Below are positions 35,202-42,775 of a stretch of DNA of 64,000 nucleotides, one piece after another. The notes under the pieces are model-generated. The model saw nothing but the letters and a program-made list of their open reading frames with translations, was not told where the DNA came from and searched no databases. The stretch's first letter is position 1, and each line of letters starts with the position of its first letter. The stretch covers positions 558,001 through 622,000 of the forward strand of contig NZ_JAVHNP010000004.1 in the NCBI RefSeq assembly GCF_031769195.1. Reading direction: 5' to 3'. The stretch is from Vreelandella sp031769195 (lineage in GTDB: Bacteria > Pseudomonadota > Gammaproteobacteria > Pseudomonadales > Halomonadaceae). The translations under genes were made by a program, and so were the position numbers.

Positions 35202-36140
35202 CTACGACGAGGCCTGCTGATGTTTGTGGCTCATTAGCGCCATTAAGCGTCGGTCCCGCCACGCTTGACGCTCGGCAAGCTCATGGCTAGCTAACGCTGC
35301 GCGCCGCTCGTCGTCTAAGCGCTGCAAGGTGGCCTCTTCCCACGGGTTATCGCCGCTACGCTGAGTATCCACATCTCGATACAGCGGGCCATAGCGGGCG
35401 GCGTAGTCAACCACACCGGCAGGCGCATTTAAATCGATCGTTTCAAAGGGGCCCATAAACGACCAGCGCAGCCCAAGGCCATGCTTCACCGTTTTATCCA
35501 AGTCTTCCGCAGAGACGTAGCCATCTCGGAACAGGCGCAGCGCCTCATTTAGCAGCGCTCCCTGCAAGCGATTCAGGATAAACCCCTGCACCTCTTTTGC
35601 CACTAGGATCGGCTCCTGCCCCACCTGTTGCATCAGCGCCATAGTACGCTCGACGGTGTCGGTACTCGTGGTGTCACTAGGCGCGACTTCCACCAACGGA
35701 ATTAGGTAAGGGGGATTCACCGGGTGAGCCACCAAACAGCGCTCTGGATGCGTTAAATGGCCCGTAAACCGCGACGCAACGATGCCAGACGTCGAGCTCG
35801 CTAAAATCGTCTTCGCCTCCACCACGGCTTCCAGCTGGGTATACATTGCCTGCTTGATCGCTACATTTTCTGGCCCACACTCCTGCACGTACTCCACCCC
35901 CGCCATGGCAAGCGCTAGGTCTGGCTGGTATTCAATCCGCGCCAAAATAGCCGCAGGTGCCTCCTCCACTAACCCTGCCCGATGAAGGTCTTGCAGTGAC
36001 GCAGCGATCAGCTCGCCTGCACTTGCAAGCTGCTCGGCATCTACATCGTATAGCCGCACCGGCAAGCCTGCACGCGCAAACACCATCGCCCACGCTCGAC
36101 CAATTAGCCCAGCCCCTACCACTGCCACTTGAGTCGCCAT
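35202..36140 (-). CDS. 3-hydroxyacyl-CoA dehydrogenase-family oxidoreductase (L-gulonate/carnitine dehydrogenase-like)
   Basis: From ATG 36140 the protein has 312 residues. It begins with the Rossmann motif VAVVGAGLIGRAWAMVFARAG and contains LASSTSGIVASRFTGHL and AHPVNPPYLIPLVEVAPS, where the His of AHPVNPP is the expected catalytic residue, and GFILNRLQGALLNEALRL in the dimer domain. Lambda-crystallin/L-gulonate 3-dehydrogenase and carnitine dehydrogenase belong here; it probably oxidises a 3-hydroxy acid with NAD. It is divergent from the HisD-like gene and upstream of lacI. Confidence 0.85.
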   Translation of the reverse strand: MATQVAVVGAGLIGRAWAMVFARAGLPVRLYDVDAEQLASAGELIAASLQDLHRAGLVEEAPAAILARIEYQPDLALAMAGVEYVQECGPENVAIKQAMYTQLEAVVEAKTILASSTSGIVASRFTGHLTHPERCLVAHPVNPPYLIPLVEVAPSDTTSTDTVERTMALMQQVGQEPILVAKEVQGFILNRLQGALLNEALRLFRDGYVSAEDLDKTVKHGLGLRWSFMGPFETIDLNAPAGVVDYAARYGPLYRDVDTQRSGDNPWEEATLQRLDDERRAALASHELAERQAWRDRRLMALMSHKHQQASS

Positions 36141-36251
36141 TATTCGTCCCGCCTTTGTTGTTAGCATGTTATGAGCAGCGTTTTACCCCTCACGATAACG
36201 GCCCGCTCAGAACGCGTTATCGACTCTCAACATAGCATGGCAACAAAGCAT

Positions 36252-36267
36252 TTGCATTCGTATGCAA
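36252..36267. promoter_or_regulatory. Candidate LacI-family operator between divergent dehydrogenase genes
   Basis: TTGCATTCGTATGCAA has 6-bp perfect arms (TTGCAT/ATGCAA) and a CG at its exact centre, the classical shape of LacI-family operators. It is almost midway between the starts of the divergent genes at 36140 and 36377, in a 236-bp gap. The likely repressor is encoded two genes away at 34130-35176. Assignment is by pattern and context. Confidence 0.6.
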
Positions 36268-36376
36268 CAGCGCCTAGCCTTACGCAATGCCAGCGTCCAA
36301 ACGATGTTCTCATAACAATGCTGGCCGCAATTTCTTTGCCTCCCTGTAACGACCACAATACCAATAAGGAGCCTTT

Positions 36377-37687
36377 ATGATTCGCCACCTCAAAGCCGGT
36401 GCCTCCGTCGAAACCCGTGCCGAAGCCGACCGCCAAGTACGCGAAACCGTGGAAAAAACTTTGGCCGACATTCAAGCTGGCGGTGACCAAGCCGTACGCC
36501 ACTTGTCGGAAAAATTTGATAACTGGTCGCCTGAAAGCTTCCGCTTAAGCGAGGCCGACATTGCCCACGCGATGAGCCAAGTCGCCGAGCGCGACCTGGA
36601 AGATATTCGCTTTGCCCAGGCGCAAATCCGCCGTTTTGCAGAGGCACAGCTGGCCTCTATGCAACCAGTGGAAATTGAGACCCGTCCTGGCGTCATCCTT
36701 GGTCACAAACATGTGCCGATCAACGCCGTGGGCTGCTATATCCCTGGCGGCGCCTACCCTATGGTCGCTTCAGCTCACATGAGTGTTCTGACAGCAAAAA
36801 TCGCTGGCGTGAAGCGGGTTATTGCGGCAGCCCCACCTTACAAAGGCCAACCCCACCCGGCGATTGTGGCGGCGATGCATTTGGCCGGTGCCGATGAAAT
36901 CTTAGTGCTAGGCGGTGTCCAGGCGGTCGGCGCGATGGCGATTGGCACCGACACCATCGAGCCGGTGGATATGCTAGTAGGCCCAGGCAATGCGTTTGTC
37001 GCCGAAGCTAAGCGCCAGCTGTATGGCCGTGTGGGTATCGACCTGTTTGCAGGCCCCACCGAAACGCTGGTGATTGCCGATGAGAGCGTCGACGGCCTGC
37101 TGTGTGCCACCGACTTACTGGGGCAAGCGGAACACGGCCCCACCTCTCCTGCGGCGCTGCTCACCAACTCTGAAAAGCTGGCACAAGACACCTTAGCGGC
37201 CATTGAAGAGCTGCTGCAAAAGCTGCCTACCGCGGATATTGCTCGCAAAGCCTGGGAAGCGCATGGGGAAGTGATTGTCTGCGACAGCCATGACGAAATG
37301 CTGCAAGTCGCCAATGACATGGCTTACGAGCACGTGCAGGTGATGACGGAAGATCCTGACTTTTACCTCAACAACATGACCAACTACGGGGCGCTGTTCC
37401 TTGGCCCGCGTACCAACGTCGCCTACGGCGATAAGGTCATTGGTACCAACCACACCCTGCCGACGAAAAAAGCAGCGCGCTACACAGGTGGCCTATGGGT
37501 AGGTAAGTTTCTGAAAACGTGCACCTATCAGCGAGTCTTAACCGACGAAGCCTCCGCGGAAATTGGCAGCTACTGTTCACGGCTATGCACCCTGGAAGGC
37601 TTCGCAGGCCACGCTGAGCAGGCCAACGAGCGGGTACGCCGCTATGGGAAGCGCGACGTTCCTTACGCCTCAGCGGTGGATGCATGA
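36377..37687 (+). CDS. Histidinol dehydrogenase-family enzyme (HpsN-like, catabolic context)
   Basis: A 436-residue member of the HisD family with all catalytic residues: zinc ligands Gln250 and His253 (LGQAEHGP), Asp352 (VAYGDKVIGTNHTLPT) and His412 (EGFAGHAEQ), and the acid-base pair Glu318-His319 (AYEHVQVM). The NAD site motif is FAGPTETLVIAD rather than the biosynthetic AGPSE form. HisD enzymes oxidise a primary alcohol to a carboxylate in two NAD steps; the HpsN branch does so on dihydroxypropanesulfonate. Operon with an SDR (4-bp overlap) and TRAP context argue against a role in histidine synthesis. TAAGGAG precedes the ATG. Confidence 0.85.
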   Translation: MIRHLKAGASVETRAEADRQVRETVEKTLADIQAGGDQAVRHLSEKFDNWSPESFRLSEADIAHAMSQVAERDLEDIRFAQAQIRRFAEAQLASMQPVEIETRPGVILGHKHVPINAVGCYIPGGAYPMVASAHMSVLTAKIAGVKRVIAAAPPYKGQPHPAIVAAMHLAGADEILVLGGVQAVGAMAIGTDTIEPVDMLVGPGNAFVAEAKRQLYGRVGIDLFAGPTETLVIADESVDGLLCATDLLGQAEHGPTSPAALLTNSEKLAQDTLAAIEELLQKLPTADIARKAWEAHGEVIVCDSHDEMLQVANDMAYEHVQVMTEDPDFYLNNMTNYGALFLGPRTNVAYGDKVIGTNHTLPTKKAARYTGGLWVGKFLKTCTYQRVLTDEASAEIGSYCSRLCTLEGFAGHAEQANERVRRYGKRDVPYASAVDA

Positions 37688-38436
37688 CGTTACCGCGTAC
37701 GCCCAGCCTACAGTTAACCGGAAAGCGCGCGCTGGTCACCGGCGCAAGCCAAGGGATTGGCTTTGCTTGCGCCTGCGCACTCGCTCAGGCGGGTGCGTGT
37801 GTCACCCTGATAGCGCGCAATGAAGAGACGCTAAATAGTGCCGTCAGCGCCCTTCGCGCGGCGGGCTTACAGGCCAAAGGGCTTGCCTTGGATGTCAGTG
37901 ACCATGCCGCACTGCAAAAGGCGATAGAAGGGCAAGCGTTTGATATTCTGGTGAATAATGCGGGCACTAACCGGCCTAAACCGATCAACGAGATTACCGA
38001 AGATGACTATGCCGCGGTCATGGATCTCAATGTTCGTGCGACGTACTTCATTACTCAAACCGTGGTGAAGCAGATGCCTGCGGGCGGCAGTGTGATCAAT
38101 ATCTCATCGCAAATGGGCCATGTAGGTGCCATCAATCGCAGCCTCTACTGTGCTTCTAAAGCCGCGGTTGAGGGGATGACAAAAGCCATGGCGGTGGAGC
38201 TTGGCCCAAGGGATATTCGCGTCAACACCTTGTGTCCGACCTTTATTGAAACCCCCATGACAAAGCCTTTCTTTGCAGAGCCCGGCTTTAAAGAGCGCGT
38301 GCTGGCCAACATCCCCCTGGGGCGGTTAGGCCAAATTGAGGACATGATGGGCCCGGTGGTTTTTTTGGCTTCCCCAGCCTCCGCCTTGGTGACGGGCAGC
38401 GCGTTAATGGTCGATGGTGGCTGGACCGCTCACTAA
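37684..38436 (+). CDS. Short-chain dehydrogenase/reductase (SDR)
   Basis: A 250-residue classical SDR with cofactor motif VTGASQGIGFACACALAQAG, NNAG (LVNNAGTNRPKP), catalytic Ser in INISSQMG and Tyr/Lys in YCASKAAVEGM. The residues after beta-2 (ARNEETL) suggest NADP rather than NAD, a weak guess. Its ATG overlaps the HisD-like stop (ATGA). In sulfopropanediol catabolism, SDRs interconvert the enantiomers before the HisD-like enzyme acts, and a similar role is possible here. A terminator follows. Confidence 0.92.
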   Translation: MTLPRTPSLQLTGKRALVTGASQGIGFACACALAQAGACVTLIARNEETLNSAVSALRAAGLQAKGLALDVSDHAALQKAIEGQAFDILVNNAGTNRPKPINEITEDDYAAVMDLNVRATYFITQTVVKQMPAGGSVINISSQMGHVGAINRSLYCASKAAVEGMTKAMAVELGPRDIRVNTLCPTFIETPMTKPFFAEPGFKERVLANIPLGRLGQIEDMMGPVVFLASPASALVTGSALMVDGGWTAH

Positions 38437-38461
38437 ATCTTCACCGTTATCTGTCCCCACG

Positions 38462-38487
38462 AACCCTGCCCATCGGCAGGGTTTTTT
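38462..38487 (+). terminator. Intrinsic terminator after the SDR gene
   Basis: AACCCTGCC (38462-38470), loop CATC, GGCAGGGTT (38475-38483), then TTTT. It closes the HisD-like/SDR operon. Confidence 0.9.
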
Positions 38488-38596
38488 AATCGCCCTGCGG
38501 GCTGGCTGCACCCTACTGGCGCAAGTGATACTATTTGCAGCCGCTATTTTTTCGCATTGACGAGCCACGCTGCCCCTCGTCCAAGGAGACAACGAC

Positions 38597-40297
38597 GTGT
38601 CTACGCCTGCTCGCCGATCACCATCGGCTATGCTTTCAGGTTTCGCTTCACGCTTTACGCTGTCGCTTAACCCTTGGTCAATTGCCCTGTTTTTGATCGC
38701 GCTGGTGGTCGCCCTACCCATTTTGGTGGTGCTTGGCCATATCGTCATGCCTACCGAGGGCGTGTGGCAGCACCTTGCCAGCACCGTTTTACCGCGCTAC
38801 CTCTCGAACACGTTTTGGTTAGTACTCTGGGTAGGGCTGGGCACACTAGTGATAGGCACCGGGACGGCGTGGCTCGTGGTGATGTGCCGCTTCCCTGGCA
38901 AACGTCTATTCGAGTGGGCGCTCCTGCTGCCGCTGGCCGTACCAACCTACGTGATCGCCTATGCCTACACTGACTTCCTACAAGTGGCGGGGCCGTTACA
39001 AAGCATGTTGCGGGAGTGGTTCAACTGGCGGGTCGGCGACTACTACTTCCCCAACGTACGCTCGCTGGGGGGAGCCGCCCTGCTCATCACCTTTGTGCTA
39101 TACCCCTATGTGTACCTGCTGGCCCGCGCGTCCTTTTTAGAGCAGTCGGTGTGTGTCTTAGATGTGGGCCGAACGCTGGGCCGCGGCCCCTGGCGGCTGT
39201 TTGCCAGCGTGGCGCTGCCCCTGGCGCGCCCGGCGCTGGTGGGCGGTGTCTCGCTGGTATTAATGGAAACGCTCAATGAATTTGGCGCAGTGCAGTTCTT
39301 TGGCGTGGATACCTTCACCACGGGCATTTACCGCACTTGGTTTGGCCTCGGCGAGCCGATTGCTGCGGCCCAGCTGGCCGCCTGCCTGCTGACCTTTGTG
39401 ATTGCCTTTGTGCTGCTGGAACGCTGGTCGCGGGGTAAGCGCCGCTACTTCCATACCACCAACCGCTATCAGCAGCTGCCAGAGTATCGCCTACACGGCT
39501 GGCACGCGGTGGGCGCAACGCTAGCCTGCCTGCTGCCCATTACCGTTGGCTTTTTACTGCCCAGCGGCATTCTGCTGGAAATGGCCATCACGACGGGCGA
39601 CAGCCTGTTTGGCACGCGCTTTGTCGGTTTTGCGATCAATAGCCTGAGCCTTGCCACGGTGGCCGCGCTAATTGCGGTGGGACTAGCGGTGCTGCTGAGC
39701 TACGGCGTACGACTGCATAACTCCCCCAGCGCGCGGCTGTTTACCCGCATTGCGGCCATGGGCTACGCCATTCCTGGCTCGGTGGTGGCCGTAGGCATTC
39801 TGATTCCGTTTGCGTGGCTGGATAACGCGCTCAATACCTGGCTACACGCCCATTACGACAAAATCATTGGGCTCGTGTTTAGCGGTACGGCGTTTATTCT
39901 GATTTACGCCTACGTGGTGCGCTTTCTAGCGGTGTCGTTTAACGCAGTCGAGGCAAGCCTGGGCAAAGTAACGCCCAGCATGGACGCGGCCTCACGCACC
40001 TTGGGGCAAACCGCAGGCGGCACGCTGCGCCGCATTCATACGCCGCTGATGCGCAGCAGCCTGTTGGCCGCCGGTATTTTAGTGTTTGTGGATGTGATGA
40101 AAGAGCTGCCCGCGACGATTATTTTGCGCCCGTTTAACTTTGATACGCTGGCCGTTCGCGCTCACAGCTTGGCCGCTGATGAGCGCTTGGCAGAGGCGTC
40201 TACCGCCTCGCTTACCATTGTGGTGGTGGGGATTTTACCGGTGATACTCCTCAGCTTGGCGATGCGCCGGGCGCGCCCAGGCAGCCAAGCTGAGTAG
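38597..40297 (+). CDS. fbpB: Ferric iron ABC transporter permease (FbpB type, fused double permease)
   Basis: A 566-residue inner-membrane protein with two binding-protein-dependent permease units, each with an EAA-like loop: DVGRTLGRGPWRLFASVALPLARPAL (core LGRGPWRLF) and DAASRTLGQTAGGTLRRIHTPLM (core TLGQTAGGTLRRI). This duplicated layout is typical of FbpB/SfuB iron permeases. The start is GTG 38597 with AAGGAG 8 nt before. It works with FbpC (40306-41403) and the binding protein (41625-42650), but each gene is in a separate transcription unit. Confidence 0.9.
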   Translation: MSTPARRSPSAMLSGFASRFTLSLNPWSIALFLIALVVALPILVVLGHIVMPTEGVWQHLASTVLPRYLSNTFWLVLWVGLGTLVIGTGTAWLVVMCRFPGKRLFEWALLLPLAVPTYVIAYAYTDFLQVAGPLQSMLREWFNWRVGDYYFPNVRSLGGAALLITFVLYPYVYLLARASFLEQSVCVLDVGRTLGRGPWRLFASVALPLARPALVGGVSLVLMETLNEFGAVQFFGVDTFTTGIYRTWFGLGEPIAAAQLAACLLTFVIAFVLLERWSRGKRRYFHTTNRYQQLPEYRLHGWHAVGATLACLLPITVGFLLPSGILLEMAITTGDSLFGTRFVGFAINSLSLATVAALIAVGLAVLLSYGVRLHNSPSARLFTRIAAMGYAIPGSVVAVGILIPFAWLDNALNTWLHAHYDKIIGLVFSGTAFILIYAYVVRFLAVSFNAVEASLGKVTPSMDAASRTLGQTAGGTLRRIHTPLMRSSLLAAGILVFVDVMKELPATIILRPFNFDTLAVRAHSLAADERLAEASTASLTIVVVGILPVILLSLAMRRARPGSQAE

Positions 40298-40305
40298 TTA
40301 GGCGC

Positions 40306-41403
40306 TTAACGCGGAAAGATAAACACCTGGGAGTGGTCTAAATCGATATCAATCGGCTGGCCCTCCTGGGGTAAAAATACCCCCGGCACCCGAGCGTGCA
40401 GGTGCGCTTCTTGGCCATCCACACCGTGGGCACACAGGTGAATCAAGCTGGTGCGGCCAAGCAGTTTCGCCATCACCACGTGGCTATGGCTGTGGGCTTC
40501 CGCTGGTAAGTCGCGCTCTTTAATGCGCAGCGCCTCAGGGCGAATCATCACTTGGGCGGCGCTACCTTCTGGCAGCCAGCTGGCATCCACGGCACCCACC
40601 GGCGTTTGCACGACCCCGCCTTGCACCACGCCATCAAGCTCGTTCACTTCACCGAAAAAAGTTACTACAAACGGATCCACCGGGGCGCAGTAAAGCTCTC
40701 GCGGTGTGCCCGTTTGGACGATTTGGCCATCTCGCATCAGCGCGATGCGGTCGGCCATAAACATCGCCTCTTCCGGGTCGTGGGTCACCAGCAGCGTGGC
40801 CGAACCGAGCTTTTTCAACACGTGCAGAGTGTCGTCGCGGATACGGTCTCGCAGCCGGGCATCCAGGCTTGAGAAGGGCTCGTCCAGCAGCATCAGCTTA
40901 GGCGTGGGCGCTAGAGCACGCGCCAGCGCCACACGCTGCTGCTGGCCACCGGAGAGCATATGCGGGTAGGTATCAGCGTAATCGGCCATCCCTAACTGCG
41001 TTAGCAGCTCAAGCGCGCGCTCGCGGCGCTGATTACCAGGCAAATGCTTTAAACCGAAGGTGACGTTTTCCACCACGCTAAGGTGAGGAAACAGCGCCGA
41101 ATCTTGAAAGGCCAAGCCGACATTGCGCTTTTCCGGCGGCACATGGCGCTTACCGGGTGCGGCAATGGTCTGCTCTTCCAGGCTCACCGTGCCTTCCTGA
41201 ACAACTTCCAGGCCTGCCGCGATGCGTAGCAGCGTGGTTTTACCGCAGCCAGAAGGACCCAGCAGGCAGACTACTTCGCCTTGCGCAATATCAAGATCAA
41301 TGCCTTTAACGACTTTATTGGCCGCAAACGTATGCTGAACACCGCGCAGCGACAGCGCCGATGCGGGCGCCGCCACCTCAGAAAGTGACACAGTTGCCGT
41401 CAT
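40306..41403 (-). CDS. fbpC: Ferric iron ABC transporter ATP-binding protein
   Basis: A 365-residue ATPase starting at ATG 41403 (the ATG 12 bases earlier has no ribosome site). It has Walker A GPSGCGKTTLLRIAAGLE, Q-loop LAFQDSALFPHLSV, signature LSGGQQQRVALARALA, Walker B LMLLDEPFSSLD and His switch LLVTHDPEEAM. A C-terminal TOBE-type regulatory domain follows (about residues 240-365). It is convergent with fbpB (8-bp gap) and divergent from the binding-protein gene. Confidence 0.93.
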   Translation of the reverse strand: MTATVSLSEVAAPASALSLRGVQHTFAANKVVKGIDLDIAQGEVVCLLGPSGCGKTTLLRIAAGLEVVQEGTVSLEEQTIAAPGKRHVPPEKRNVGLAFQDSALFPHLSVVENVTFGLKHLPGNQRRERALELLTQLGMADYADTYPHMLSGGQQQRVALARALAPTPKLMLLDEPFSSLDARLRDRIRDDTLHVLKKLGSATLLVTHDPEEAMFMADRIALMRDGQIVQTGTPRELYCAPVDPFVVTFFGEVNELDGVVQGGVVQTPVGAVDASWLPEGSAAQVMIRPEALRIKERDLPAEAHSHSHVVMAKLLGRTSLIHLCAHGVDGQEAHLHARVPGVFLPQEGQPIDIDLDHSQVFIFPR

Positions 41404-41624
41404 TCGTTCACCCATGGTTTGTTCGTGGAGAGCGCTTTACGCTGCTATTGCGAACACGGTTGAAAGTTATTTGCATTCTATTTTCTATTGGCACCAGATG
41501 CACGTCTATGCATAACAAGTAATCAGTGTCATTAGCATTTCGCTTGACGAGCGTCGAACAAGGCGTTTCAATACGACCCAGCGCTAATGCAACTTATTAT
41601 CATAAACATTTAGGATATATTTTT

Positions 41625-42650
41625 ATGAAAAAAGCACGTCTTTCGGCTTCCGTAGCAGCCATCATGGCCGGTTCTGCGTTTGCCAGCAGCGCACTCGCTA
41701 ATGAAGTCAACATTTACTCTGCACGCCATTACGACTCTGACGAAATTCTTTACCAAGCGTTCACTGATGAAACGGGTATTGAAGTGAATGTGCTGGAAGG
41801 CGACGCTAATCAGTTGATGGAGCGTATGCAGCGCGAAGGCGTGGCGAGCCCTGCTGACGTCATGCTAACCGTGGATGCGGGTAACCTGTGGCGTGCTGAG
41901 CAAGACGGTCTGTTCCAGAGCGTTGAGTCTGACGTGCTCAACGAACGCCTACCGGAATCCATGCGTCATCCGGAAGGCATGTGGTTTGGTTTTAGCCAAC
42001 GTGCACGGGTTATCTTCTACAACCGCGAAAACTTTGATCCGAGCCAGATCTCTACCTATGAAGATCTCGCTGACCCGCAGTTTGAAGGCCAAGTGTGCAT
42101 TCGCTCCTCCAACAACATCTATAACCAGTCCCTGCTGGCATCGATGATTGAGCACCACGGCGAAGAAGGCGCGCAGGAGTGGGCCCAAGGCGTTGTGAAT
42201 AACATGGCTCGTGACCCAGAAGGCGGTGACACCGACCAGATTCTTGGCGTGGCCAGCGGCGAGTGCGGCGTTGCCGTGGCTAACCACTACTACTACGTGC
42301 GAATGCTGCACTCTGATGACGCAGCCGAGCGTGAAGCCGCCCGTAAAGTCGGCGTGATCTTCCCCAACCAAGATGACCGTGGAACCCACGTGAACGTTGG
42401 CGGCGCGGGCCTCGTTGCCAACGCACAGAACGCTGAAAACGGCATTCGTTTCCTAGAGTTCCTGGCGTCTGACCAAGCGCAGGAAGTGCTGGCCGAGCGT
42501 AACTACGAGTTCCCGGTCGTTGAAGGTATCAAGAAAAACCCGGTGCTGGAGTCGTGGGGCGATTTCGCTAAAGACGACATCAACATCAGCATTCTGGGTG
42601 AAAACAACCCAGAAGCAGTACGCATTTTCGACCGCGTTAGCTGGCGTTAA
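41625..42650 (+). CDS. fbpA: Ferric iron-binding periplasmic protein (FbpA/FutA type)
   Basis: From ATG 41625 the precursor has 341 residues with signal MKKARLSASVAAIMAGSAFA and cleavage near ALA-NEVN. The mature N-terminus VNIYSARHYDSDE, the ARVIFYNRENFDP block and the Tyr-rich ANHYYYVRML segment match class II/III ferric-binding proteins, where paired tyrosines hold Fe3+. The frame runs in from 41526, but that start lacks a signal. The 221-bp gap to the divergent fbpC gene is AT-rich and should carry both promoters. Confidence 0.92.
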   Translation: MKKARLSASVAAIMAGSAFASSALANEVNIYSARHYDSDEILYQAFTDETGIEVNVLEGDANQLMERMQREGVASPADVMLTVDAGNLWRAEQDGLFQSVESDVLNERLPESMRHPEGMWFGFSQRARVIFYNRENFDPSQISTYEDLADPQFEGQVCIRSSNNIYNQSLLASMIEHHGEEGAQEWAQGVVNNMARDPEGGDTDQILGVASGECGVAVANHYYYVRMLHSDDAAEREAARKVGVIFPNQDDRGTHVNVGGAGLVANAQNAENGIRFLEFLASDQAQEVLAERNYEFPVVEGIKKNPVLESWGDFAKDDINISILGENNPEAVRIFDRVSWR

Positions 42651-42711
42651 TAGCAGCGTGAGTCCAGGCGGTTCTCATACCCCACGACTCACGTAACGCA
42701 CTCAAAGCGTA

Positions 42712-42752
42712 CAAAAAACACCCCCTGCAGCCTCGCTGCAGGGGGTGTTTTT
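42712..42752. terminator. Bidirectional terminator between fbpA and polA
   Basis: ACACCCCCTGCAG (42718-42730) and CTGCAGGGGGTGT (42736-42748) form a perfect 13-bp stem with A-run on the left and T-run on the right, ending both convergent transcripts. Confidence 0.92.
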
Positions 42753-42775
42753 ATTGGCAAACGGACAGCAGCGCA

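Noticed and set aside
36377..37687. Biosynthetic histidinol dehydrogenase (hisD)
   Set aside because: The catalytic residues fit, but the operon with an SDR, the TRAP/LacI context and the altered AGPTE motif point to a catabolic paralogue. The visible his genes at 61160-64000 do not include it.
41404..41624. Possible Fur box between fbpC and fbpA
   Set aside because: AT-rich pieces such as TTATTATCATAAAC resemble part of the Fur consensus, but no 19-bp match with enough symmetry was found by eye. A weight-matrix scan would be decisive.
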